From NCBI GenBank assembly GCA_963843465.1, contig CAWJKP010000005.1, forward strand, positions 620,001 through 684,000: 64,000 nucleotides of DNA, written 5' to 3'. This DNA is from CAWJKP01 sp963843465 (GTDB lineage Bacteria > Planctomycetota > Planctomycetia > Pirellulales > Thermoguttaceae). This document shows positions 1 to 7,309 of the stretch, in pieces; the stretch's first letter is position 1, and every line of letters begins with the position of its first letter. The notes beneath the pieces are model-generated. The model had not been told where the DNA came from, did not search any database, and was given only the letters and a program-made list of their open reading frames with translations. The position numbers and the translations under genes are program-made.

Positions 1-126
1 TGCAATCTCCTGGCACTGCTGCAAGCCGGCCTGGGCAACCAGGACCAGAACCCGCAGGTCTCCTTGGACGAGATCATTGCCGGGGTTCGCAAGCAATTAG
101 GAGATCATCACGCACAAACAGAGTGA
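1..126 (+). CDS. C-terminal end of an unidentified protein
   Basis: The window opens inside a reading frame (frame 1) of 41 codons that closes with TGA at 124-126; its start lies outside. The visible tail is hydrophilic and Gln/Asp-rich (it ends in GDHHAQTE) and shows no recognisable motif. The next gene starts four bases later, so both probably belong to one transcript. No function can be assigned. Confidence 0.5.
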   Translation, partial: CNLLALLQAGLGNQDQNPQVSLDEIIAGVRKQLGDHHAQTE

Positions 127-130
127 GCAA

Positions 131-349
131 ATGAGCGTACTCATAGCGGCCATCGCCAATCGCCTGGCACGCATCGGACAAGATGACGACCAGCGGAAGG
201 TGTTCGAGCGCTGGGCACGCGAGCGACACATGGACCCGGCCTACAGCCGCGGGCTCCCGTCGCAATACGCCAATCACGACACGTTCCTGGCCTTCGAGGC
301 GTTCGCGCTGGGTCTGATGGTCGGCAGCAAGGAGCCTGCGCCCGACTGA
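131..349 (+). CDS. small hypothetical phage protein, 72 aa
   Basis: ATG start four bases after the preceding stop. The 72-residue product is Arg/Ala-rich and probably helical (it begins MSVLIAAIANRLARIGQDDD). It ends before an 80-bp gap that holds a promoter-like site. No domain is recognised. Its size, the tight spacing and the position among other tiny genes fit an early-region phage accessory protein. The reading frame is credible because it is in step with its neighbours, but the function is unknown. Confidence 0.5.
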   Translation: MSVLIAAIANRLARIGQDDDQRKVFERWARERHMDPAYSRGLPSQYANHDTFLAFEAFALGLMVGSKEPAPD

Positions 350-363
350 CTTTTCATTTCCAT

Positions 364-391
364 GCGACTTTCTCCACACCTATGGTATTGT
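364..391 (+). promoter_or_regulatory. sigma70-like promoter for the SprT-like gene
   Basis: GCGACT at 364-369, a 16-bp spacer and TATTGT at 386-391. It resembles the better sites at 2896-2923 and 4415-4442 and lies about 40 bp upstream of the ATG at 430. The -35 box is weak (GCGACT instead of TTGACT), but the ACTTTCT stretch and the GGTAT just before and within the -10 box are shared with the 2896 copy. Confidence 0.45.
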
Positions 392-429
392 TTACTTGCA
401 ACAATTGACGGACACCATGAGACATCACC

Positions 430-1041
430 ATGACCAAGACACCCTTCGACACCCGTGAAGCCTGGCTTATCTCCTGCGTCGATCTGCTGCGGCCCGACTT
501 CGAGAGGGTTGGGACGAGCGTCCCCGGCAAGATTCGTGCCTCCTGCGGCTGGCCGTCGAAGAGCGGCCTGGCGGCCAAGAAGCGGCGGATCGGCGAGGCA
601 TGGTCGGCGAAGTGCAGCGGGGACGAGACCTTCGAGGTCTTCATCAGCCCGGTGCTCAAGGATGCCCAGTTGGTGCTGGCGACCTTGGTCCACGAGATGG
701 TCCACTGTGCGGTCGGCGTCGAGCAGGGGCACAAGGGGCCGTTCAAGAGGATCGCTACCGCGATCGGCCTCGAAGGCAAGATGACCGACACCACCGCCGG
801 GCCGGAGTTGCTCAAGCGGATCGAGGAGATCGTCGCCGAAGTCGGCCCGTACCCGCACGCCGAGTTGAAGAGCAGCAATGCTCCCAAGAAGCAGGGCACT
901 CGAATGCTGCTTGTGAAGTGCCCAGCTTGCGAGTATCAAGTTCGCACGACGAAGAAGTGGCTGGAAATCGGGGTGCCAACGTGCCCGTGCGGTACAGAGA
1001 TGGTCGCCGATGATAGTGAAGATGATGGGGACGAGGACTGA
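430..1041 (+). CDS. SprT-like zinc metalloprotein
   Basis: 203 residues. The metal-binding signature HEMVH is at about residues 88-92, followed by GHKGPF, which supplies the third histidine typical of SprT-like zincins. A C-terminal zinc ribbon (CPAC near residue 163 and CPCG near residue 186) completes the usual SprT-like plus zinc-finger layout. Family members include the eukaryotic protease SPRTN, which removes DNA-protein crosslinks; phage versions are common in replication or early regions but their substrates are unproven. The start has a promoter-like site about 40 bp upstream. The stop overlaps the start of the following GIY-YIG gene by one base (TGATG). The family assignment is firm, the role is inferred. 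Confidence 0.85.
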   Translation: MTKTPFDTREAWLISCVDLLRPDFERVGTSVPGKIRASCGWPSKSGLAAKKRRIGEAWSAKCSGDETFEVFISPVLKDAQLVLATLVHEMVHCAVGVEQGHKGPFKRIATAIGLEGKMTDTTAGPELLKRIEEIVAEVGPYPHAELKSSNAPKKQGTRMLLVKCPACEYQVRTTKKWLEIGVPTCPCGTEMVADDSEDDGDED

Positions 1042-1736
1042 TGTGCCGTTACTACATCTACTCGCTCACCGACCCGAGGAATGGGACCATTCGGTATATC
1101 GGAAAAGGCACAGGGAAACGCTGGCTGTGGTGTTTGCATAACAAGTGCGCAGCCTTGTACGGCGTCGAGCCGTGGGTTTTGAGACTGAGAAATCTCGGGC
1201 TCGCACCTATCACGACGAAGGTTCTTGAGGGCCTGAGTAATGAACAGGCAAATCGCTGGGAGATTGGGCTTATTGCTTCCATTGGCCGCCATCCTGATGG
1301 TCCACTACTCAATCTTGCGCCCGGTGGTCTTGGCGGCTGTGGCAAGCATAGCGAGGAAACGAAACGAAAACTGTCAGAAGCCCAGAAGGGCAGACTGCAC
1401 GGCCCTATGAGTGAGGAACATCGTCGAGCAATTTCGATAGCCACCAAAGGCAAAGTGGTCAGCGAGGAGACACGGCGAAAGTTGGCAGAAGCCAGCAAAG
1501 GCAAGACTGCCAGTGAAGAAACACGGCGAAAGATTGGAGAGGCCAGCAAAGGTAGAAAGCTCGATGAAGCAGCACGACGCAAGATTTCAGAAGCCAACAG
1601 GGGCAAGCTCGTCAGCGAGGAAACACGGCGAAAGCTGGCCGAAGGAAGAGAAGGAAAACGGCATACTAAAGAAGCACGCCGCAAGATGTCAGAGGCAGCA
1701 AAGAATCGTCAGAAACAACGAGGATTTAACGAGTGA
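1041..1736 (+). CDS. GIY-YIG homing endonuclease with NUMOD3 repeats
   Basis: 231 residues. The N-terminus carries the GIY-YIG nuclease core (YIYSL then RYIGKG, residues 4-23), with a downstream Glu-bearing helix (RWEIGLIASIG). From about residue 100 there are at least six copies of a NUMOD3 motif of the type SEETRRKLSEAxKG, a DNA-binding module that spaces the nuclease from its target. Free-standing GIY-YIG/NUMOD3 genes are mobile and home into intergenic sites of phage genomes. The gene overlaps the SprT gene by one base and the next gene by four, so it sits neatly in an operon. Its base composition is more AT-rich than its neighbours, which fits recent acquisition. Confidence 0.92.
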   Translation: MCRYYIYSLTDPRNGTIRYIGKGTGKRWLWCLHNKCAALYGVEPWVLRLRNLGLAPITTKVLEGLSNEQANRWEIGLIASIGRHPDGPLLNLAPGGLGGCGKHSEETKRKLSEAQKGRLHGPMSEEHRRAISIATKGKVVSEETRRKLAEASKGKTASEETRRKIGEASKGRKLDEAARRKISEANRGKLVSEETRRKLAEGREGKRHTKEARRKMSEAAKNRQKQRGFNE

Positions 1737-1978
1737 CCCGACGCAAGAACAAGGCTGTCAATGAATGCCAATTCGTTTCAGCGATGTTCTACCTGGCCTT
1801 CGGCAAGGATCGGCCGGCATCAGACAAGTACGCTCCGCCGAGAGAGCGTGCCTACTTGGACGTGCTCAACTCGGCGGCGGGCAAACTAACTGTGCGAGAG
1901 CTACAGTGTTTCGTGAACATTGCGGACGGCGTGGACTTTAATGGCTCGTCACTGCGAGCCGAGGAAGAGCAAACTTGA
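1733..1978 (+). CDS. hypothetical protein, 81 aa, GTG start
   Basis: The GTG start at 1733 overlaps the end of the GIY-YIG gene by four bases (GTGA), which decides the start. The product contains AMFYLAFGKDRP near the N-terminus and a mixed helical C-terminus. No known domain is recognised. The coupling to both neighbours supports translation. Because the upstream neighbour is a mobile endonuclease, this gene was probably adjacent to the SprT gene before the insertion. Confidence 0.6.
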   Translation: MTRRKNKAVNECQFVSAMFYLAFGKDRPASDKYAPPRERAYLDVLNSAAGKLTVRELQCFVNIADGVDFNGSSLRAEEEQT

Positions 1979-2145
1979 CAAACCTGGGTGAAGCATCGAA
2001 GGCCATTCGAGCGGTGTTCTCCGATACCAGCGTGTCGTCCGAGACGACGCTCGATAGGCTGGAGACGTTACGGGACGAGGTCAACGAGTACATCGAGGCC
2101 GTCGAGACGACGATCGAGGCGATGAAGGGGGCAGATGAGGAATGA
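1975..2145 (+). CDS. small coiled-coil protein, 56 aa, TTG start
   Basis: TTG at 1975 overlaps the preceding stop by four bases, and the frame runs to TGA at 2143-2145, which in turn overlaps the next ATG (ATGA). The product is acidic and strongly heptad-like (ETTLDRLETLRDEVNEYIEA), so probably one long amphipathic helix. The double coupling is the main evidence that it is real. The function is unknown; a small regulatory or dimerising protein is possible. Confidence 0.55.
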   Translation: MTNLGEASKAIRAVFSDTSVSSETTLDRLETLRDEVNEYIEAVETTIEAMKGADEE

Positions 2146-2333
2146 TTATTCGGCCGACTGACATTTGCGACGACTCAGCCCGCGCTCGGCTTGGCGTCGG
2201 CCTGGCGGCCGAGGCCCTGGGCGTCGAGTGCGACCTGCGGCTTAGGGTCTTGTGGCGTGTAAACGTCGGCGACCGCGACCGGAAGGCATTCATCGACCTG
2301 GCCCGCGAGTGTGCGGAGACCGGCAAGGAGTAG
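2142..2333 (+). CDS. small hypothetical protein, 63 aa
   Basis: Starts with ATG inside the ATGA overlap with the previous gene. The product has a basic central part (LRLRVLWRVNVGDRDRKAF) and an acidic tail, and is likely helical. No domain is recognised. It belongs to the chain of overlapping small early genes from 1041 to 2873. A short open frame of a different kind (2336-2434) follows. Confidence 0.55.
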   Translation: MIIRPTDICDDSARARLGVGLAAEALGVECDLRLRVLWRVNVGDRDRKAFIDLARECAETGKE

Positions 2334-2335
2334 CG

Positions 2336-2434
2336 ATGTTTACTGACCGCTATATCTATTCCCTTACCGTCTTGCGGACGAGTGCATCGCTGTTATTGAA
2401 TGTTCACTTTCCTGTTGAGGGGAGTTGCCAATGA
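2336..2434 (+). pseudogene. possible relic of a GIY-YIG gene start, 32 codons
   Basis: A short frame, ATG at 2336 to TGA at 2432-2434, starts with DRYIYSLT near its N-terminus. This resembles the first residues of the GIY-YIG gene at 1041 (RYYIYSLT). After that the similarity is lost and the frame ends. It may be the remnant of a decayed homing endonuclease inserted between 2333 and 2431. The match is short, so chance is not excluded. It overlaps the ribosome-binding site of the next gene. Confidence 0.3.
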
Positions 2435-2679
2435 GCGAGTTTTCCGACGCCATTTACATGGAGTGCAAAGCCACGGTCATCTGCGCCGGCTGCGGCACCG
2501 TGGAGGATGCCTCTGCCGACACGGAAACTGGTGCGGTCCATCAGTTGGACCGCACCCTGGAAAGGGAAGGCTGGCGAATAGAGGGCGACAAGGCGTACTG
2601 CGCTGACTGTGCCTGTCGCCGGGCCAAAGAGCAGGTGAAACTCTCCAGGAAGCGGCCGGACAAGGGGTCTGACGCATGA
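2431..2679 (+). CDS. zinc-ribbon-like protein, 82 aa
   Basis: ATG at 2431 was chosen because GAGGGGAG lies six bases upstream. The product has CAGC near residue 15 and CADC near the C-terminal third, followed by a Lys/Arg-rich tail. Two CxxC pairs about 45 residues apart suggest a zinc-binding fold, perhaps nucleic-acid binding. The stop overlaps the next start (ATGA). The specific function is unknown. Confidence 0.65.
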   Translation: MSEFSDAIYMECKATVICAGCGTVEDASADTETGAVHQLDRTLEREGWRIEGDKAYCADCACRRAKEQVKLSRKRPDKGSDA

Positions 2680-2873
2680 AGCGTAGCACGGCACCCAAGA
2701 TGAAGGTCCAGCGTGTGGCTGGCAACTGGTATATCACAGGAGATCCCGACATGGAGCCGCCCGGCTACGGACCCTACGACACGAAGGACGAAGCTGAAAG
2801 CGACAGGCGAGGGCTGGAGCGGTACTACACCATTGGGCTGGGTGCGGACAATTCGGCCCATAGAGCCGATTGA
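2676..2873 (+). CDS. small hypothetical protein, 65 aa
   Basis: ATG at 2676 overlaps the stop of the zinc-ribbon gene. The product has a compact beta-like core (KVQRVAGNWYITGDPD, then YGPYDTKDEAESDR). Such short YDTKDEAxxDRRGL-type proteins are frequent in phages and are usually uncharacterised. It closes the first overlapping gene chain; a clear promoter follows at 2896-2923. Confidence 0.6.
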   Translation: MKRSTAPKMKVQRVAGNWYITGDPDMEPPGYGPYDTKDEAESDRRGLERYYTIGLGADNSAHRAD

Positions 2874-2895
2874 GGAGGATTCCTGCGGTAGCGAG

Positions 2896-2923
2896 TTGAC
2901 TTTCTTCAATTTGGTGGTATAGT
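2896..2923 (+). promoter_or_regulatory. strong sigma70-like promoter
   Basis: TTGACT (2896-2901), a 16-bp spacer and TATAGT (2918-2923), 48 bp upstream of the ATG at 2971. Both boxes are near consensus. It is the best of three similar sites (364, 2896, 4415) that precede the three larger units of the early region, and it would serve the host RNA polymerase. Confidence 0.7.
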
Positions 2924-2970
2924 GTAATAGAGGCGACGCACAACACTGATCTGCAACCCGAGAGGCTTCC

Positions 2971-4404
2971 ATGTTCGTCTGCATCCAGAATCCCGGTGTG
3001 GCTCCTGTCGAAGGCTTTACCTTGCTTGGCGTCAGCACGACCCGCGACTGCGGCGTCGAGGGCACGGTCGGCCAGTTCGGCAGCGGCAACAAGCACGCCA
3101 TCAACGTGCTGCTCCGCGCCGGCCTCAAGGTCTTCGTCTACTGCGGCAAGACCCGCCTGGACTTCCAGACCCGGGACGACGAGATCGACGACGGCCTGGT
3201 CCGCAAGCCGGTGAAGCGCGTCGTGTGCAAGATGGGCGGCACGTCCACGCGGACCATCGACCTGGGCTGGGTGCTCGACTTCGGGGCCATCGACTGGACC
3301 GACCTGGGCATGGCACTGCGCGAGTTCGTCAGCAACGCCATCGACCGGACCGTCCGGGAAGAGAACGGCGAGTTCATCCCCGCTTTGCAAGACGGCCGGC
3401 TGGCCGTCACCCCGGTCTCGGAGGAGAAGGTCAAGGCGAAGGACGGCTACACCCGCGTGTACGTCGAGCTGAGCCCCACCGTGCAGCGGTACATCGACGA
3501 GTTGCCCAAACGCTTCCTGCACTTCTCGGACCGGCCGGAGCAGGTCCGCCAGTCGTTTCTGCCGAAGGGCGACCGGAATCTCAACGGCACTCGCACGGCC
3601 GTGATCTACCGGGCCGGCGTCTTCGTCCGCGAAGTCGAAGAGACCAAAGATGAATCGGTCTACGACTACAACTTCAAGGCGGCCGAGTTGCAGATCGACG
3701 AGTGCCGCAATTCCAGCGACTATGCGATCAAGGCGGCCGTCGCCAAGCTGTACCACAAGGCATCGGCGGCCGAGCTGGTCCCGGTCTTCAAGGCCCTGGT
3801 CGATCAGAAGCCGGCCTTCGAGGCCGTGCTGGACTCCTATTACATCTTGCCGTCGTGGGAGACGCCCAAGGAAGAACAGCAGAAGAACTGGCAACAGGCG
3901 TGGCAGGCCGTGGCCCCCGACGCAGTGTTGTGCGGCCCCTCGGCCACGATTGCCGAGTTTGTCGAGCGGAAGGGCCATATCGCCAGGCCGGTCTTCGCTT
4001 CCGGTTTCGTTGAGGCGGCGGCCCGCTTCGGCATCAAGACGGATGTCCAGGTGCTCACGGCGAACGAGCAGAAGGGCCGCGAGAAGTTGCCCGCGACGCC
4101 GGCCGCCGAGGCGGCTGTCGATACGGTCTGGGGCTGGTTGACGACTTACAAGCTGACCAACGGCACGGAAAGGCCCCTGGTCGGATGCTTCCGGGACGCC
4201 ATGAATGCCGGCACCCGGACGATGGGGTTCTGCGACGAGACCGGCGTCTACATCGCCGACGATCAGGCCAGCGGCGAGGGCGTGAACAAGGCGGTCCTGA
4301 AGACGGCCCTGGAAGAGTGCCTGCACTGGATCACGAAGGCCGGCGACAACTCCCGCGACTTGCAGGACTTCGCCTTCCGCATGATCGTGGAGATCCTCGG
4401 CTAG
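2971..4404 (+). CDS. GHKL-like ATPase with reversed motif order
   Basis: 477 residues. GQFGSGNKHAI (about residues 33-43) looks like the glycine-rich G2 loop of GHKL ATPases (Hsp90, gyrase B, MutL, histidine kinases). LREFVSNAID (about 113-122) looks like the N-box that holds the Mg-coordinating Asn. In classical GHKL folds the N-box precedes the G loops; here the order is reversed, suggesting a circular permutation. The C-terminus (EECLHWITKAGDNSRDLQDF) recalls degenerate zincin-type helices seen after such domains. A strong promoter lies 48 bp upstream. The substrate and phage role are unknown; ATP binding is inferred from motifs only. Confidence 0.6.
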   Translation: MFVCIQNPGVAPVEGFTLLGVSTTRDCGVEGTVGQFGSGNKHAINVLLRAGLKVFVYCGKTRLDFQTRDDEIDDGLVRKPVKRVVCKMGGTSTRTIDLGWVLDFGAIDWTDLGMALREFVSNAIDRTVREENGEFIPALQDGRLAVTPVSEEKVKAKDGYTRVYVELSPTVQRYIDELPKRFLHFSDRPEQVRQSFLPKGDRNLNGTRTAVIYRAGVFVREVEETKDESVYDYNFKAAELQIDECRNSSDYAIKAAVAKLYHKASAAELVPVFKALVDQKPAFEAVLDSYYILPSWETPKEEQQKNWQQAWQAVAPDAVLCGPSATIAEFVERKGHIARPVFASGFVEAAARFGIKTDVQVLTANEQKGREKLPATPAAEAAVDTVWGWLTTYKLTNGTERPLVGCFRDAMNAGTRTMGFCDETGVYIADDQASGEGVNKAVLKTALEECLHWITKAGDNSRDLQDFAFRMIVEILG

Positions 4405-4414
4405 CTCTGGCCCA

Positions 4415-4442
4415 TTGACTTGCACCAGATTTGTATTATGCT
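4415..4442 (+). promoter_or_regulatory. sigma70-like promoter for the 4461 operon
   Basis: TTGACT (4415-4420), a 16-bp spacer and TATGCT (4437-4442), located between the ATPase gene and the ATG at 4461. It has the same box type and spacing as the 2896 site, so it is probably another early promoter read by host polymerase. Confidence 0.6.
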
Positions 4443-4460
4443 TCATTACCAAGGCATCCC

Positions 4461-4793
4461 ATGAGCGAAACCGCAACCGACATCCTGGAGCGCATCGAGC
4501 GAAATCGCCGCGAGCAGGACTACTGCTACGCCGTGCTCGATCTGTGGGCCAGGGTCCAGAACCAGGGCATCGAGATTGCGAGCGTCGAGTCGTTTGGGCT
4601 CGACACTCGGCTGTTGTCACCCCGCGAAAAGGCCCAGGCAGCCAGGGCCCGCCTCTATCGGCAGGACGATCCTTTTGTCGAGCGTCTGCCCACTGGCGGC
4701 CACCGGCTGAAGGTCTACAATTACGTCCGCCACCATGATGGCACGACCACGAGATTGACGCCCATGCTGAAGGCGGTCCACCAGCATGGGTAA
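4461..4793 (+). CDS. hypothetical protein, 110 aa
   Basis: The ATG at 4461 (MSETATDILERIERNRREQD) lies just after the -10 box at 4437-4442, so an upstream in-frame start near 4431 would fall inside the promoter and is unlikely. The N-terminal half is helical, and the C-terminal half is richer in beta-type residues (RLKVYNYVRHHDGTTTRL). The 3' end overlaps the following gene by eight bases. No known family is recognised. It heads an operon of five small genes to 6266. Confidence 0.6.
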   Translation: MSETATDILERIERNRREQDYCYAVLDLWARVQNQGIEIASVESFGLDTRLLSPREKAQAARARLYRQDDPFVERLPTGGHRLKVYNYVRHHDGTTTRLTPMLKAVHQHG

Positions 4794-5304
4794 GCGGGGC
4801 AAGATCATCGCCGAGATTGAACGGGAGGTCGGCCGGCTGGAGAACCGGCCCGGCCTTTGCCTGTTTTCTGCCCATCACACGGCCTCGGTCTTGTGGCGTC
4901 ACAGGTACAAGGCGGTAATCCAGGCCGGCTCGTTGCAGTGGCCGCGGGTTCGCCGCGAGGAAGACGATGGCGTGATGAATACGCATTTCGCCTATGAATG
5001 GACGCCCGGCGCGTATGAAAGCGCCCTCTCGGTCGCCCTGGGCAATCTCCCCGAGATTCATGTCTGGGTGGGGTTGCTGGACAGCCAGGAGATTGTAGAC
5101 TTTACTACAAGGCATCTGAAGGCTGCGGCGGCTGAGCAGGGCATGGCCTGGTCGGCGGCTGATCCGCCGGCGTACTTGTGGTGTCCAGCAGCCGCACTGC
5201 CGGATTGGGTAGTCTACCGGCCAAATCGGGACGCCTCGGTCTACGCATGTACCATCCTCAAACGCTTGTTCGATCCGGTCTACTTGCAACGGGCTCGCCG
5301 GTGA
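4786..5304 (+). CDS. hypothetical protein, 172 aa
   Basis: Starts eight bases before the end of the previous gene. The product is Trp-rich (SVLWRHRYK, AYEWTPGAYES, HVWVGLLD) with a central EIVDFTTRHL stretch, and looks like a compact alpha/beta fold. It resembles uncharacterised proteins that detect or bind a small molecule only in general appearance; no motif is diagnostic. Translational coupling with 4461 suggests a joint role. Confidence 0.6.
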   Translation: MGKRGKIIAEIEREVGRLENRPGLCLFSAHHTASVLWRHRYKAVIQAGSLQWPRVRREEDDGVMNTHFAYEWTPGAYESALSVALGNLPEIHVWVGLLDSQEIVDFTTRHLKAAAAEQGMAWSAADPPAYLWCPAAALPDWVVYRPNRDASVYACTILKRLFDPVYLQRARR

Positions 5305-5341
5305 AGATCCCTTGCTATCGCGGCGTGCGGAGGCAGACATA

Positions 5342-5710
5342 ATGTTGTGGGAGCACTTCGACCTGGCAAGGTCTCGTGGAGTCAGCGTGTCCGCCAGCGA
5401 GGGTGAACTACGCAGTGCCATCATCAACCAGATGACGACGGCCGAGCGGAGACGCTATCGACGGGTGAAAGTCGTCTGGACGGTTTGCACGGCGGCAACC
5501 TTCGTCCTGGCCGCCTGGTGGAATTGCGGGGAGTCGGCGGGAATCGGATTGGGCCGTGCCCTGGTGCCGACATTCCTGGTGTGGGTCTTGTTTCGTCTCT
5601 TGTTCAATCCGACCCAGCAGGCGTGGATCGAGTATCAGAAGGCTGAGGCCGAGCGGGATGCCCGGCGCGATGCTCGCATCAGGGAAGAGAGGGAGGCTCG
5701 CGGACTATGA
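5342..5710 (+). CDS. two-helix membrane protein, 122 aa
   Basis: ATG at 5342 was preferred over an upstream in-frame start at 5312 because GCGGAGG lies eight bases before it. Two hydrophobic segments (VVWTVCTAATFVLAAWW, then LVPTFLVWVLFRLLF) predict an alpha-helical hairpin in the membrane. It is followed by a highly charged C-terminal helix (EAERDARRDARIREER). The charged ends would face the cytoplasm. The product may alter the host envelope or anchor a complex; no family is recognised. It overlaps the next gene by four bases. Confidence 0.6.
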   Translation: MLWEHFDLARSRGVSVSASEGELRSAIINQMTTAERRRYRRVKVVWTVCTAATFVLAAWWNCGESAGIGLGRALVPTFLVWVLFRLLFNPTQQAWIEYQKAEAERDARRDARIREEREARGL

Positions 5711-5916
5711 CCTACAGGGCCTTTTGGCAGGATGACCACAGCAAGCTCATTTTCAAGCGCAAGCGGAAGGAACAAGTCCGTGACTTGCTCCCCCAGGGGA
5801 CAACCGTGTTCGTGCATGAAGACAACACGCTCGGGCGTGTGGACGGCGGGGACGAGTATGAATTTGCGATGTTCATCTGCAACGGCCGGAGGATCATGGT
5901 GATACCTGACCCTTGA
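5707..5916 (+). CDS. small hypothetical protein, 69 aa
   Basis: ATG lies within the ATGA overlap with the membrane protein gene. The product has a basic N-terminal part (KLIFKRKRKEQVRDLL) and a beta-rich second half (EYEFAMFICNGRRIMVIP), a plausible small OB- or SH3-like barrel. The function is unknown. It is part of the 4461-6266 operon. Confidence 0.55.
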   Translation: MTYRAFWQDDHSKLIFKRKRKEQVRDLLPQGTTVFVHEDNTLGRVDGGDEYEFAMFICNGRRIMVIPDP

Positions 5917-5933
5917 CAAAGTGAGGTTGACCA

Positions 5934-6266
5934 ATGCCAAGAGCTAAGACTAAGATGCAGCGTGTCTCGTCAGGCTTGACCACGGAGGAAGGCATGATCC
6001 AGCGGGAGGAGTTTGACTGGGGCGTTCAGCTAACCGTCAATCCGCTCTCCGGTACGAAGACGCTGGAGATTCGGGCCGAGATTTCCGTGCCCAAGGGGAC
6101 TCGGGGCTCGCAAATCAGGATCAGTTTCAGCGGCGTGACCTTTGCGGACCCGCTGAACTTGGTCGAGGCTCAGACTTGGGGCGAGGCCATGACCGCCTTG
6201 CTGGCGGAAGCGCGTTCTGTTGCGGCCCAGATGAAGACTGCCTCCAAGCCGAAGAAGAAGCCCTAG
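5934..6266 (+). CDS. hypothetical protein, 110 aa
   Basis: Starts 18 bases after the previous gene. The central part is beta-rich (GVQLTVNPLSGTKTLEIRAE) and the C-terminus is a Lys/Ala-rich tail ending KPKKKP. A basic tail on a small beta domain is compatible with nucleic-acid binding, but there is no diagnostic motif. It is the last + strand gene of this block; the convergent minus-strand gene ends 45 bp away. Confidence 0.55.
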   Translation: MPRAKTKMQRVSSGLTTEEGMIQREEFDWGVQLTVNPLSGTKTLEIRAEISVPKGTRGSQIRISFSGVTFADPLNLVEAQTWGEAMTALLAEARSVAAQMKTASKPKKKP

Positions 6267-6311
6267 TCGGCTCTGCCCCAGCCTTCCAGCCAGTTCGGAG
6301 CCAAGGCGACT

Positions 6312-6854
6312 TCATTTCCCGAGCAACTCTTGCTCTTGCTTGACGGCATCCTCGACCATCTTGTCCACCACGACCGCCTGCGCCATGAAGGTCCTGTCGG
6401 AGCGGTGGGCCTCTTTGAAGGCCAGGCAGTCCGGGTCCAGCACGTCGAGCCGGCTCTTCATAAGCGCCGTGTAAACGTCGATCGGCTTGGGCTCCGGGCG
6501 CGTGCTGACGAGATACCTTCCGGCCGGGATGTAGCCGTCAAAGCACAGGACGTTGAGGATCAGGGGCACATTCCTTGTTCGCCGGCCGGAACGAATCTCT
6601 TCCGCCCGCCGTGTGCTGTCGGGACCCTGTGGTAGCGTGGCCTGAACGGCGTACTCGGGGCATTCGCCCGCTTTCATTCCCGTGGCCAGCAGGAAGTCGA
6701 AGCCGCTAATGCGGTACACCTGGAACAGGTAGTCTTCCAGGTCGCGGGACTTCACTCGAAAGATCGGAAGCTGGATCATTGGCAGGGCCGGTCTTGGCCC
6801 GGCCGGCGGTCGGCAGGGAGGCCGTGGCTTTTGTGGTCGGCGAATCAGCGCCAT
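6312..6854 (-). CDS. hypothetical protein, 180 aa
   Basis: Read on the minus strand from ATG at 6852-6854, one base past the TAA of the upstream gene, which decides this start over longer in-frame alternatives. An Arg/Pro-rich N-terminus precedes a folded region with DLEDYLFQVYRISGFDFLLAT and DVYTALMKSRLDVLDPDCLA, and a Lys/Glu-rich helix at the end (DKMVEDAVKQEQELLGK). No family is recognised with certainty. It forms a two-gene minus-strand operon with the 6856-7167 gene, downstream of the element at 7211-7241. Confidence 0.6.
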   Translation of the reverse strand: MALIRRPQKPRPPCRPPAGPRPALPMIQLPIFRVKSRDLEDYLFQVYRISGFDFLLATGMKAGECPEYAVQATLPQGPDSTRRAEEIRSGRRTRNVPLILNVLCFDGYIPAGRYLVSTRPEPKPIDVYTALMKSRLDVLDPDCLAFKEAHRSDRTFMAQAVVVDKMVEDAVKQEQELLGK

Positions 6855-6855
6855 G

Positions 6856-7167
6856 TTACTCGCCCTCCGGCAGTACCAGGCAACTGGTCGTCGCCGCATC
6901 GAAGGTGAACGCCTTGGAATTGGTGTTGCCTTCGACCAGGGCCATGATGTTGAACAGGTCGTCGCCGAGGCGGATGCACAGAGCCTCGACGAAGGGATTC
7001 GCCTGCATAAAGGCAATGCCGAAGGCCAGTTCCGGCCGCTCGTAGAGCTTCTGGTGGACTCCCGGCTCCAGTTGCCCCCAACGGCTTTGTTCGCCGCGTC
7101 GGTAGAAGATCACGTACTGCCGCCGCATGGGGTCCGCCTGCTCAGTGGGCTGCGTCTGGTCGCTCAT
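6856..7167 (-). CDS. hypothetical protein, 103 aa
   Basis: Minus-strand gene starting at the ATG 7165-7167, preceded on that strand by GAGGAAACC as ribosome-binding site. The product has YVIFYRRGEQSRWGQLEP near the N-terminus and a beta-rich middle (ALCIRLGDDLFNIMALVEG). No domain is recognised. It is the first gene of the minus-strand pair and lies 44 bp downstream of the conserved AACCAG/TGCAACTCTT element, which is probably its promoter. Confidence 0.6.
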   Translation of the reverse strand: MSDQTQPTEQADPMRRQYVIFYRRGEQSRWGQLEPGVHQKLYERPELAFGIAFMQANPFVEALCIRLGDDLFNIMALVEGNTNSKAFTFDAATTSCLVLPEGE

Positions 7168-7210
7168 GGTTTCCTCGTTCGCGTTGGTGATTGGAAGGCG
7201 TCGGCCTGTA

Positions 7211-7241
7211 CTAAGAGTTGCAAATCGCGGCAATCTGGTTA
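7211..7241 (-). promoter_or_regulatory. bipartite element AACCAG-TGCAACTCTT (copy 1)
   Basis: On the minus strand TAACCAGAT (7233-7241), ten bases, then TGCAACTCTT (7213-7222). Identical halves at exactly the same spacing occur at 47337-47365, 54966-54994 and 61415-61443, each 30-60 bp before a gene start in the matching orientation. It is probably a phage-specific promoter or activator site, here for the gene at 7167. Confidence 0.7.
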
Positions 7242-7309
7242 GGAGGGCCATGAAGTTTTGTCCGCCGCGTCGATGGCGGCCAAATTGTTGAGACTTTTGC
7301 GTAATCTCT

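Noticed and set aside
2734..5427. 897-codon open frame on the minus strand
   Set aside because: It runs antisense to several overlapping + strand genes with motifs and ribosome-binding sites; long antisense frames are expected in GC-rich DNA and its product is low-complexity.
5883..5940. TTGACA at 5892 as a further promoter
   Set aside because: No acceptable -10 box follows at 15-19 bp, and the site overlaps the translation start region of the next gene.
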